Part shown: in pieces, positions 55,081-64,000 of the stretch
How positions within the stretch are numbered: the first letter of the stretch is position 1
Layout: the number at the start of each line of letters is the position of its first letter
Assembly (NCBI GenBank): GCA_037693485.1
Contig: CM075351.1
Location: 100,272,001-100,336,000, forward strand
Source of the DNA: Kitagawia praeruptora
Lineage: Eukaryota > Streptophyta > Magnoliopsida > Apiales > Apiaceae
DNA: 64,000 nucleotides
Direction of reading: 5' to 3'
The notes under the pieces: generated by a model
What the model was told of the DNA's origin: nothing
Seen by the model: the letters and a program-made list of their open reading frames with translations, nothing else
Databases searched by the model: none
Translations under genes and position numbers: made by a program

Positions 55081-56805
55081 GTTTATCTATTTGTAAGTAT
55101 AGGCCGGGTTTTTGGTCTCTTTAATTCAGGCCAGGTGTTATTGAATGAAGAGGCTATCAAGGAGAGGTGGAGCTCGTATTTCCATTATCTTTTCAATGAG
55201 CCTAGGAGGTGTGATTCGGGTGTAGAGCTAGAGGTCCCTCCATCGTCGGTGCTTTCTTTCGGTTCCTGTGAGCGTATCAGCAAGGAGGAAGTCAAGGGTG
55301 CCCTGCTTAAAATGGCCAGAGGGAAGGCGGTTGGCCCGGATCAGATCCCAATCGAGGCATGGCTTTGTCTGGGTGAGGTTGGCGTTCAATGGCTAACAGA
55401 TTTGTTCAATGATATCCTCTTGGGTGATAAGATGCTCACTGAATGGAGACGTAGTTTCGTGGTCCCTTTTTTCAAGAACAAAGGCGATGCCCAGAGTTGT
55501 AGTAACTACAGGGGCATTAAATTACTCAGTCATACAATGAAACTTTAGGAGAGAGTGGTGGAAAGCCGGCTTAGAAGAGAAATTGTAATCTCAGAGAATC
55601 AATTTGGCTTTATGTCGGGGAGATTGATGATCGAGGCCATACATCTAGTCAGACGCCTTATGGAGAAGTTCAGGGAACGTCGCAGAGACCTTCATATGGT
55701 GTTCATTGATCTTGAGAAGGCTTATGATAGCATCCCACGTGAAGCTATTTGGAAGAGCCTTACAGAGAGGGGAGTATCGTCATCGTACGTTAGGGCAATT
55801 CAAGACATGTACTCCCTAGCTAGTTCTTGCGTCCGAACCCCAGTGGGTGACTCTCGCTTTTTCCCTGTTGAGATAGGGCTCCATCAGGGGTCAGCCTTAA
55901 GTCCTCTTCTTTTCGCCCTTATCCTAGATGTCATGTCGCGAGAGATCCAAGATACCGTCCCTTGGTGCATGCTCTTCGCCGACGATATCGTGTTAGTGGC
56001 AGAGTCGAGGGGGGAGGTTAACGAGAAGTTGGAACTTTGGAGATCTACTTTGGAGTCCCAAGGATTGCGTATGAGCCGTTCGAAAACCAAATATCTTTGG
56101 TGTAACTTCAGTGGAGAAGAGAGCGAGGGAGGAGTGGCAGTTAGGATTCAAGATCAGATCGTACCTAGTACAAATAAGTTCAAGTATCTAGGGTCGATCA
56201 TTCAGAAGGAGGGTGAGGTTGAAGACGATGTCAAACATCGTATCAAGGCTGGGTGGCTAAGATGGAGGGCAGCGTCAGGGGTGATGTGCGACAAGAAGGT
56301 CCCTTTAAAGTTGAAAGGGAAATTCTATAGAGCAGCAATCCGACCGGCGATGCTTTACGGTTCGGAATATTGGGCGGCAAAGAAGGACATAGAAAGGAAG
56401 CTGGAAGCGGCTGAAATGAGGATGTTGCGGTGGTCGTGTGGGCGCACGATGTTAGATAGAATTCCGAATGGGGTGTTTAGGAGCGAGCTAGAAGTGGCGC
56501 CTCTTTCTGCGAAAGTCAGGGAAGGGAGGTTGAGATGGTTCGGCCACGTCCGTAGGAGGTTAGCTGGAGCCCCAGTGAGGAGGGTAGAGAGTCTTTCGGT
56601 GGATGGGGTGAGGAGGAGAGGTAGACCGAGGAGGTCGTGGGAAGAACAACTTAAGTTGGATCTGAAGGCCCTGAACTTGAATGAGACCATGACAGCTGAC
56701 AGGTGCGCGTGGAGGCATCAAATCAGAGTGGTAGACTCCCTCTTAGGGAGCGGCTCCGTTGTGGAGAGCCTCAGAGTTGGTTTGTCTCGTTTAACTTTAG
56801 CTTAG
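55039..56805 (+). pseudogene. RTE LINE reverse transcriptase ORF with one nonsense codon
   Basis: Two segments in the same frame (55039-55548 and 55549-56805) are split by a TAG at 55546-55548, where family members have Trp in SHTMKLWER. Seen: KAVGPDQIPIEAW, NYRGIKLLSHTMK, FIDLEKAYDSIPR, GLHQGSALSPLLFAL, the catalytic LFADDIVLV, and the C-terminal RLRWFGHVRRR...RRGRPRRSWEEQL typical of RTE. The first ~35 codons may come from the flanking LTR. Otherwise the frame is intact, so the insertion is fairly young. Confidence 0.9.
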
Positions 56806-57250
56806 AAGTTTAGCTTTTTATTTTAGCATTTTTCGTGTATTGTCTTCTGATTGCCTTGGACCGGTTTATTCTTGTATGTCTAGGGTGGTTTGGTTGGCTG
56901 TCGTGTGCGTGTGGTATTTTCTGCAGGGGTCCCGATCAGAGATATCCTCACAAGTTGGAAAAGTGGAAAACATCAGGACCTCAATATCAGAAATTCAGAA
57001 TTCCAAGCAGGCAGGTAGGTCCCATGTGGAGAACGCCATGGGCTCAGGTATTGCTTTAAAACATTCTCGTACCTTTAAGATTCATGTGTCTTCACCACCC
57101 ACCATTTCTGTCGTGCACATAGCCGGGGGTCTTCACGGAAACAGCCTCTCCGCCTTAAAAAGCGGGGGCATGGTCTGCGTACAACTTACCCTCCCCAGAC
57201 CCTGCTCTGAGCGGGATATACTGGGTATGTTTTGTTTGGTTTGGTTTTTA
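55080..57250 (+). mobile_element. 5'-truncated RTE-clade LINE
   Basis: The reverse transcriptase and C-terminal parts of an RTE LINE, then a 3' UTR with the plant RTE signature (gggggcatggtctgcgtaca ... ccctccccagaccctgctct) and a tail of ctgggtatgttttgtttgg units, the family's usual simple-repeat end. The N-terminal endonuclease is missing. The 5' border near 55080 is approximate. Confidence 0.85.
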
Positions 57251-57933
57251 GCAGATGAGGCTTTTGCAGGGAAAAAGAGATATGGAGTGTTATTGATTGT
57301 GAGAGAAAAAGATGAGTGCAGTAACCCCTGTTTGCAAAATGAAGATATAATAAAGCCGGTTGGTTTGTTTATAACATTTAAAGACACAAAAACGTGAGGG
57401 ACAAAAGTCAAAAACATGGGGCTAAGAAAAATAAGTCATAAAACGTGGGCTAAGAAAAATAATATGTCTCCTCCTAAAATAAATTCGACCTAAAAACTAA
57501 AATCCTATTTTCTTAAATTTCCTAATTTTAATAAATATCAAATAAATATGATTAAATAAATATAATATAATATTTACTCACATATGAATATATAATTTTT
57601 TTTTAAATTTACAAAAACGCGGTAATTTAAAATATATTAGTGCATCACTCTTAAATAAAATTTAAATATCGAGTAGGAAAAATTTATTCGAAAAATTCAC
57701 TGTTATTACAGTCATCATTATATCTAACGATTCTTTTATTTATCAAAAATCTAACAATTGTTGTATGGTTTATATTCATGTTTGATAATATATTTAATTA
57801 AAAGGTAACGGTTTTTAATTAGAAAAGGTAATTGGCTATTACAATAATTATATTATATCAATATTTATTAATTGGAATAAAAGATCGAAAATCATAATTT
57901 TCAGTGTTTCGGCTTAATATAATAGTATAGATA
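57251..57933. other. Flank right of the RTE element
   Basis: Possibly the rest of the interrupted gypsy LTR (57251-57480); beyond it AT-rich sequence. No gene recognised. Confidence 0.3.
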
Positions 57934-58575
57934 TCTATATATCTATCGATATATACATGTTTTCGATCTGATATCCATATTTAGGTTTGAATAAAATTTT
58001 GTATTGAATTTGACAAGTTGGATAATCCATTTATGTACCTATATATAGGTCGTATAAGATTCATAATTCATATTATATTATAGTAAATTTTATTATGGGA
58101 TTTTATTCAAAAATATAGTTGCAACATTTGCAACTTCATTTGCAACCGATTTTCGCGGTGCCAGCATTGCAACCTCATTTGCAATTTCAGGTAGTATTTT
58201 TGAATATATTTTTAAATTTTTAAATATTTTTATAAATATCAATTTAATTTTCCCTAATGTTATTTATGATATTTATGGTAAGTCTATTAAAAATTGTTTG
58301 AATAATCTTTATATTTTGTTAAGTTCATTAATACAATATATTGTAAATATGATTTGTTGGTGTGGATTAAATATTATTAAATAAATGAAGTTTTTTTTGA
58401 GTAAAAGTAAATAATTATAAATGAAGTTTAACTATCAGTATTGGTTTTTTCATAAATATATTAAAATTTAAGAATTTAAAATAATCAAATAATTAAAAAT
58501 ATTATTATTATATCAGTATTTTTATTAAAATAAATAGATATATATAAAGTATCATGCGCATGGCACGAACTTAAC
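57934..58575. other. AT-rich sequence with a Helitron-like start
   Basis: TCTATATATCTATCGATATA at 57934 follows an A like a Helitron 5' end, and catgcgcatg near 58553 could be a degraded terminal hairpin, but no CTRR|T end is present. Also holds three tttgcaac words (58120-58180). No gene. Confidence 0.25.
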
Positions 58576-59245
58576 TTTTTTTTTTTTTTGCCAAAAGATA
58601 GAAATTTCATTAACAAAACAAATCTTTGTTCAATACATGATAGAGTTCTGCGTAAGAACTTTCCCTACTCCAAACACGATCAGCTATAGAACTATTGTGT
58701 CTCGCTAAGAAGTGAGCCACCTTGTTCGCGGACCATTTAACAAAAATCAACGTCACTTGACGATTTTGTAATTCCGATACTAGAGCTTTGCACTCCTCAA
58801 TGACTCGACCAAGATAGGACAGATGGACAGAAGATGACCGAATTGCCTGAACCACTGCCAAGCAGTCTGTCTCTACTATTACTGGTTGATCCCATTGATG
58901 CTTGATCCAACTTAGAGCCTCCTTAATACACAAAGCTTCAGCTAAATCAGGAGCTATACGGCCTTCCCTGCATTTAGTACCAGCAACAACCAAGTCTCCT
59001 CTGTGATCCCGCACTACCATGGATAAACAATATGTACTAGAGTTCTCAAATATTGTTGCGTCGACATTTAACTTAACCGGCACGAACTTAACTAGTTGTG
59101 CTAAAGTTGCACTAACCTCAGATAGAGTGTGTGATGCATTTTCCTCAAAATTATTTCGGGTTGGATTCAATAAGAAACTAAGTTCATTTTTTTCATTTTT
59201 TAAAAGCCAATGAGGAAACCAACTAACCAAGGGCCCGTTTGGCAA
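58576..59245 (-). mobile_element. 5'-truncated LINE copy ending in a poly(A) tail
   Basis: On the minus strand the ORF 59245-58610 ends shortly before a 14-base A run (T run 58576-58589 on plus), as expected for reverse-transcribed LINE ends. Only the tail of ORF2 is present. I could not define the target duplication; the 5' border is near 59230-59245, where gggcccgtttggc begins. Confidence 0.75.
58610..59245 (-). pseudogene. LINE C-terminal RNase H domain
   Basis: 211 open codons. The RNase H-like domain (RVT_3 type) shows KLNVDATIF, MVVRDHRGDLVVAGTK, EALCIKEALSWI, VETDCLAVVQAI and VKWSANKVAHFLAR, with the acidic active-site residues in the usual places. This domain cleaves RNA in RNA/DNA hybrids and sits at the end of plant L1-type LINE ORF2. 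RT and endonuclease are missing, so it is a dead-on-arrival copy. The first ~30 residues (WFPHWLLKN...) may be LINE linker. Confidence 0.8.
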
Positions 59246-59943
59246 CCTCTTGGCAACTCTTATTGGAGATGTTTTTAATAGTCAAGTTGTACTTTCGGTC
59301 AGTTGTCTGCTATTTAAGTATTTATCAAACACGCTTATTGAAACAAAAATCACTTAATAATCACTGATCGGGAAGTGTTACATTTCTAGTTTTTTGGCTA
59401 AGCATAGCCACTGAATCAATTATTACATGTCTCGTTTCTGGAGTGTGGTAAACACTTTTTTTTTCAACAAGTCATTGTAATCTTGCTCTACTTAATAATA
59501 CTGTTACAGATAATATTCAAATACACTTATTTATCTTTATTTAAACACACTTTGATTTATAAGGAAAATTAAATTTTAAAATTAAGTGATCATTGTACAT
59601 TAAAATACATGTAAAATTCAAAGTGAACAAGAAAGTTTAATTTAAAGAATGATATTTTTGTTAAATTTAATTTCTTGATACATACTTTATTTTTTCTCTG
59701 TACAAAGAATAAATTATTGTATTTTTTTAACACATGTATATATAAAATGTTCTTCTACAACTTGTAAGTCAAATATGTAAATATAAATCAAATATATTTA
59801 TATTTTATTTAGAGTGAAATTAAGATAAAAATAAATTTGTTAATTATTAGTTATTCAGATAGTTAAACATGTAGATTATCAAACGTCATTTTTCATTTAG
59901 ATAATATCATTTCGACATTATCACATTCAGTTAATTTAATCAT
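59246..59943. other. AT-rich spacer with MITE-like start
   Basis: gggcccgtttggcaacctct near 59231 recalls hAT-type MITE ends, but no matching end was found. No gene. Confidence 0.3.
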
Positions 59944-61664
59944 TGTTATGCAAAATTTACGCAAGCGCACGTTGTCACAAGTAATATATGATTAAATCAA
60001 GTTCGTTCCCACAGAGATCTAGAATGGTGTTCAATTCAATTAATGTACCTATGCACCGATGTATGGTTTTTATCCACTGCTAAGACAAATAACAATTTTA
60101 AGATTGATTATCTAAATTAAACTAAAGTGCAAATTATAAAACTAAGAATTAAACAATTAACGAGAATTAAAATCGAATTACTTATATGAGAATAAAACAT
60201 GGAATCCTAGTTTCATCATCTACTTCACTTAGATTTGCAGCCTTTAATTAAAACATGTGATGGTTTTGATATCTGATCGAATAACACGAAAAGAGTAAAA
60301 GTTACCTCTCGGTATACTAGTACCAATCTACACATACATCCACAAAAGAGATAGAAGATGAATAGGCACCTATTATGTTTAGACCCTATATCTCTATAGA
60401 ATTTGAAAACATAAAGGTTGAAGCACAAGTTATCCACTTAGATCACATAGGGTAGCATAATATCTCTATTCATGCCACAAATCATGATGCTTAACACCAA
60501 CCTATCCTATGCTAGCATGGCAAGTTCTAAATCTCAAGATCCACTCTCGTTTAGCAAGAGATTAACATATTAGATGTTCGCGACGCACCTAAATACCATA
60601 AGCACAACCATACAAGGATATCAAGAATTCACCACACATAAATCTCTAAGGCATGCAAACTACTAAGCTACATAGATAAATCCACTAGGATCCCATGACA
60701 ACGATTAGTTCATAACTAAACCTTTCGTCACCATGGGATTTGATGAAAACATGGTAAATAACAAGATATGAAGAAAAGAAGTAATTATATTAATAAACAA
60801 AAGTTGAGAAAACAAATCTATAATCCAAAGTAACACAAAGGATGAAGTAGATCTAGATCCGTTGCTTGTCACGAGCGTTGAATCCTTCTCTCCTTTTCTC
60901 CCTTGCAGCTCTAATCTAGGTTACAATAATAAAACTATGATGATAATTTTACAAGGTTAAGATGTGTTTATATAGGCCTAGATATCTTGCCCAACAAGAA
61001 AAACAACCTAGAATACAATTAGAAATAGGTTTGGGTACCAAAAATACAATTAGAATTCGTTTTAGGGGTAAAACTGTCAAAAATCAGCAACTCAGGCCGT
61101 CCAGAGCGCAGCCAGCGCTGCATTTTCTGTCCAGAGTACTGTTTGGGTGCTGCCTGCGCTGGTCCAAGCGCAGCCTGCGCTTGGTTTGCCATGTTTCTGA
61201 GCTTTCTGGAGCGCAGCCTGCGCTGGTGCTCCTGCCCAGAATTTTGATTTTGCTTTATTCTTGTAGAAAATTTCCCAAGCTTCGCGTGGACAGTAAGATC
61301 GTCCAAAACGGACTTCTAGAACTCCAGATATGGCCAAAACAGTGTAGACTGCGCAACATACCCTGAAATCTGAATTTTCCACAATTTGCTCATTTTTCAT
61401 CCGTTTTCTCTTCTGATTCTTTTGCCACTTCCCGTTCTTCAATTCTTGACTTATAAATCCTCATGGTAGCCTAGGGAAATACTCCATCCTTCATTCCATT
61501 GCTCAAATCATCTCCAAAATTGACGGAAACTTCACCCTTAATCGATAATTCTCCAAACCTACATAAGTAAATAAAACACATAAAAAATACCACAAACTTG
61601 AGTCCAAGTACACCAATTTAAGCCGATATGGAACGTTCCAAGTGGATATAAAATCCACTTATCA
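59944..61664 (-). repeat. 3' LTR of the Tat-like element
   Basis: TGATAAG...CATAACA on the minus strand, 1721 bp. Its half at 59950-60735 is homologous to 16765-17560. 61090-61220 carries several gcgcagcctgcgctgg-type short palindromes. Confidence 0.7.
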
Positions 61665-63561
61665 CACCCCCAAACTTAAACCGATGCTTGTCCTCAAGCA
61701 TAAACAATTACAACTAACTAACTAACTAGTACCACTTCCGTAGGTGATCACGGTTGCATTTGGCATATGCAACAAGCCCTTTAAACCCCTAGGCAGCCCT
61801 AGTGGACGAGTAAGGTCTCGTGAGGGCCTATAGCGAATGTACCCACAAAATCCATTTAACCTAATGCAATGCAATGCATGAATGCAACTAATATGCAAAT
61901 GCAATTAATCTAATCTACCATACCTTCAAATCCTCTCATGCCATATCAACTTAAGAATCAAAGTAAATACGCAATGTCTTGGTGTCGAAAGTGCAAGTAT
62001 TCACATAGCCTACTCAATGAACATGCATAAGTTCTCACAAGCCCATGTCAAGTGTAAGAATAAGTTAGTAAACATGCTAAGCCTACAAGAGTACATCTTT
62101 GAGACAACACTCGGGATCTCATACGAAAGAACAAGCAAACACTCACAATCCACTCACAAAAGAATATTCACTCAAGAACAAGGGTAAATGTATCACTCAA
62201 TTCCAACAAAATCATAAACATGCTTGACATTTGGTATCAATCTAACTCTTAACACAACATACATCAATGACGATAATCAAAAGGTCTTAAATTGGGTTGT
62301 AACGGGGCTAGGGACAAGGTATGTCAAATAAGCCAAAACAGGTGAAGTGTCAAAAGCTAGTAAGTACCATAATAAATCACACACAACACCCTATTTTCCC
62401 CCCACATAATTTTACTAAGACAAACACTCGACTAGTCGACTGAAATAGGATCGCAACAAACACAAACATGCTCTCATAATATAATTTTTTTTTTCTTTTT
62501 TTTTCTTTTTTTTTTTTATTTTTTTTTCGAGAGCTAAATATAACACAAACAATAATATAAACAATAACAATGATCCCATGAATTTATTACATATGCCGAC
62601 TATCAAGTAAACAAACCCAATTTTCAATATTTCCCCCCAAAAGTAAAACCAACAATAAACCCCTCCTTGCACACCTTATTACTCCCTTAAGCACTCTACT
62701 AGCCTTTGACAATGTGGGTTCAAATTAATGTAAGGCCAATACAAGAAAAAGGTCTCGGCAAGTAATGTGGTATGTCACCGAAAAAATAGGATTAAGCTCA
62801 ACGGGTTAACTAATTGATCATGTAAACATGGTATGGTAATATGGGAAAATACGCGGTTATTCCTATTGCCTTTATCATTTTAATCGTCAAATAATGTCAT
62901 GCGTTTCAAGAAAGACCTCAAACAACTGCTAGCAATGCAAACAATCTGTGGACACTCAAGCAAACGAATAAATTGCAACAAATATGCAATATGGCTCAAA
63001 AACTCACTTGGCGGGAAAAACATACTCAATCCCAAGCAAAAATCTCTCTAATGCACCGACTTGTATTCAAAGCATGCAAACTAAATCATCTTGCACATAT
63101 TCATGTCCTTCTAATCACTTACAACATTCAATAAGTCTACTAGCTTCAACTTACTAGTGTATGTGTGTGCACAAGAACAAAGCATATCACTTCTCAAACA
63201 AAAGCGTCAACAACACAAAATTCCTATCAAGCATGGGTGCAAATGCAACCATTATGAACTCACATAAAATACGAACATAAAAACAGAATGTCCTATATGA
63301 AACAAACGTAGATAACACAAACATAAATGCATAATTTACTACTACTAATATGCAAAGCATGAAATCCTACATGAACAAAAAATACAACAACAACTACTAA
63401 TCCCTCAAACCACCCCCAAACTTAAAATATTCAATGTCCGCATTGAATTGAAAGTAAATACAAGGGATAGTAGAAAACATACCTGAAAACACCGAAACAC
63501 ATGGGTTGCCTCCCACGAAGCGCTGTCGTTAACGTCATTTAGCCGGACAAATATGATTCAA
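61665..63561 (-). other. Non-coding region of the Tat-like element
   Basis: No domain seen. It includes a T-rich/A-rich tract at 62488-62528. ORFs are short and composition-driven. Confidence 0.5.
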
Positions 63562-64000
63562 TCATGGTGGCTCGAAGATCGCATTTGACTTGTCCTTAGC
63601 AGAAGGACCATTCACCCATTGGTTGACAACCTTCTTGCTATCTTCCCACATCTTTTCTAAATCAAACTTCACCTTGACTCTTCCTCTAACCGACTTTTTC
63701 TTTTTCTTCTTCACACCTCTAAAGTGCTTCCCCGACTCAACCGGCTGAACAAAAATTTCTTCTTCCTTATCATAGGTCTTCCACCTTCGCAATACGTTAT
63801 CATGTCCCTCCTCAAAAATCACTAGCTCATTATTCAAAAGGACATACCTCAAATGTGGTGGAAGTTTCCCAAGCTTTACTTTCGAAAGATCACGAACCGA
63901 AGAATCGTCAATGGAATCACTGATCGGATGCTTTAGCACATGCATGTCAGATTTTTCACTCAATAACTGATCAAACTTCTTTCTTTGACCCGTATCAACT
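63562..64000 (-). CDS. C-terminal part of an ORF of the Tat-like element (open at window edge)
   Basis: The minus-strand frame stays open to base 64000, so the start is outside. It reads GQRKKFDQLLSEKSD, LGKLPPHLRYVLLNNELVIF, RRWKTYDKEEEIFV, a Lys-rich run (KKKKKK) and ends KDKSNAIFEPP. LPPHLRYVLL resembles the LPPHLKYAFL segment found between protease and RT in Athila/Tat polyproteins, but RT does not follow. It may be a remnant or a separate extra ORF of this family. I cannot assign a function. Confidence 0.45.
   Translation of the reverse strand, partial: VDTGQRKKFDQLLSEKSDMHVLKHPISDSIDDSSVRDLSKVKLGKLPPHLRYVLLNNELVIFEEGHDNVLRRWKTYDKEEEIFVQPVESGKHFRGVKKKKKKSVRGRVKVKFDLEKMWEDSKKVVNQWVNGPSAKDKSNAIFEPP

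Larger units (their letters stand above)
59944..64000 (-). mobile_element. 3' end of a Tat-like Ty3/gypsy element, reverse orientation
   Basis: On the minus strand: an ORF end (63562-64000), a ~1.9-kb non-coding stretch, a purine tract AAGTTTGGGGGTG (61677-61665) and the 3' LTR starting TGATAAGTGGATTTTATATC. The phrase gggttgcctcccacgaagcg near 63500 is a common non-coding signature of Tat/Athila-type elements. The rest lies right of the window. Confidence 0.7.

Noticed and set aside
57934..58575. Third Helitron
   Set aside because: The TC start is good but there is no CTRR|T end, and the terminal hairpin is weak; the LINE tail follows directly.

Overview
This is plant nuclear DNA, AT-rich and full of transposable elements. 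It carries three intron-bearing or domesticated host genes that look intact. The retroelement families (SIRE-type copia, Tat-like and Tekay-type gypsy, RTE), the CACTA and Helitron elements, and a TIR-type resistance-gene remnant point to a eudicot. I lean to an asterid, possibly Apiaceae, but that placement is inference only.

Layout. 1-6121: the 3' end of a SIRE-type copia element (env-like ORF broken by one in-frame stop, polypurine tract, 3' LTR) lies against a reverse gypsy LTR that cuts off an unknown gene. 6122-9363: that gene's start, a FAS2-like first-exon remnant, a Helitron carrying a SINE, and a 174-bp satellite array. 9364-14944: a same-strand run of host gene fragments (RPA1, mitochondrial GrpE, one unknown), a 959-bp fold-back element, a TNL C-terminal remnant and a small hairpin. 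15678-31570: one copia element with matching CGTTT target duplications, carrying gag and protease but no integrase or RT. It is blown open by about 12.7 kb of nested material: a Tat LTR piece, G-box minisatellites, a CACTA element (19121-25201) that itself holds a reverse Helitron, a ~172-bp satellite, and minus-strand fragments of at least five host genes (CASP-like, beta'-COP, BRE-like, COG3, aspartyl aminopeptidase).

32718-35209: squalene epoxidase, eight exons, intact (525 codons), for sterol/triterpene synthesis. 35900-40911: a MUSTANG-like domesticated MULE transposase gene whose 5' intron plus first coding segment is present in three head-to-tail 745-bp copies. 41942-50323 (minus): LL-diaminopimelate aminotransferase (plastid lysine synthesis), ten exons, intact (459 codons); its fifth intron holds a hAT MITE with an LTR mini-element inside it, both with perfect target duplications.

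50324-64000 is again repeats: a duplicated promoter segment split by a Tourist-type MITE, a gypsy LTR of the TGTAACGCCC type, an RTE LINE with a nonsense codon, a 5'-truncated LINE RNase H tail, and the reverse 3' end of a Tat-like gypsy element running off the window.

The three host genes have no visible functional link to each other. The notable biology is the repeated capture of host exons by transposons, the multi-level nesting, and the fresh triplication at the start of the MUSTANG-like gene. I saw no clearly new molecular system.
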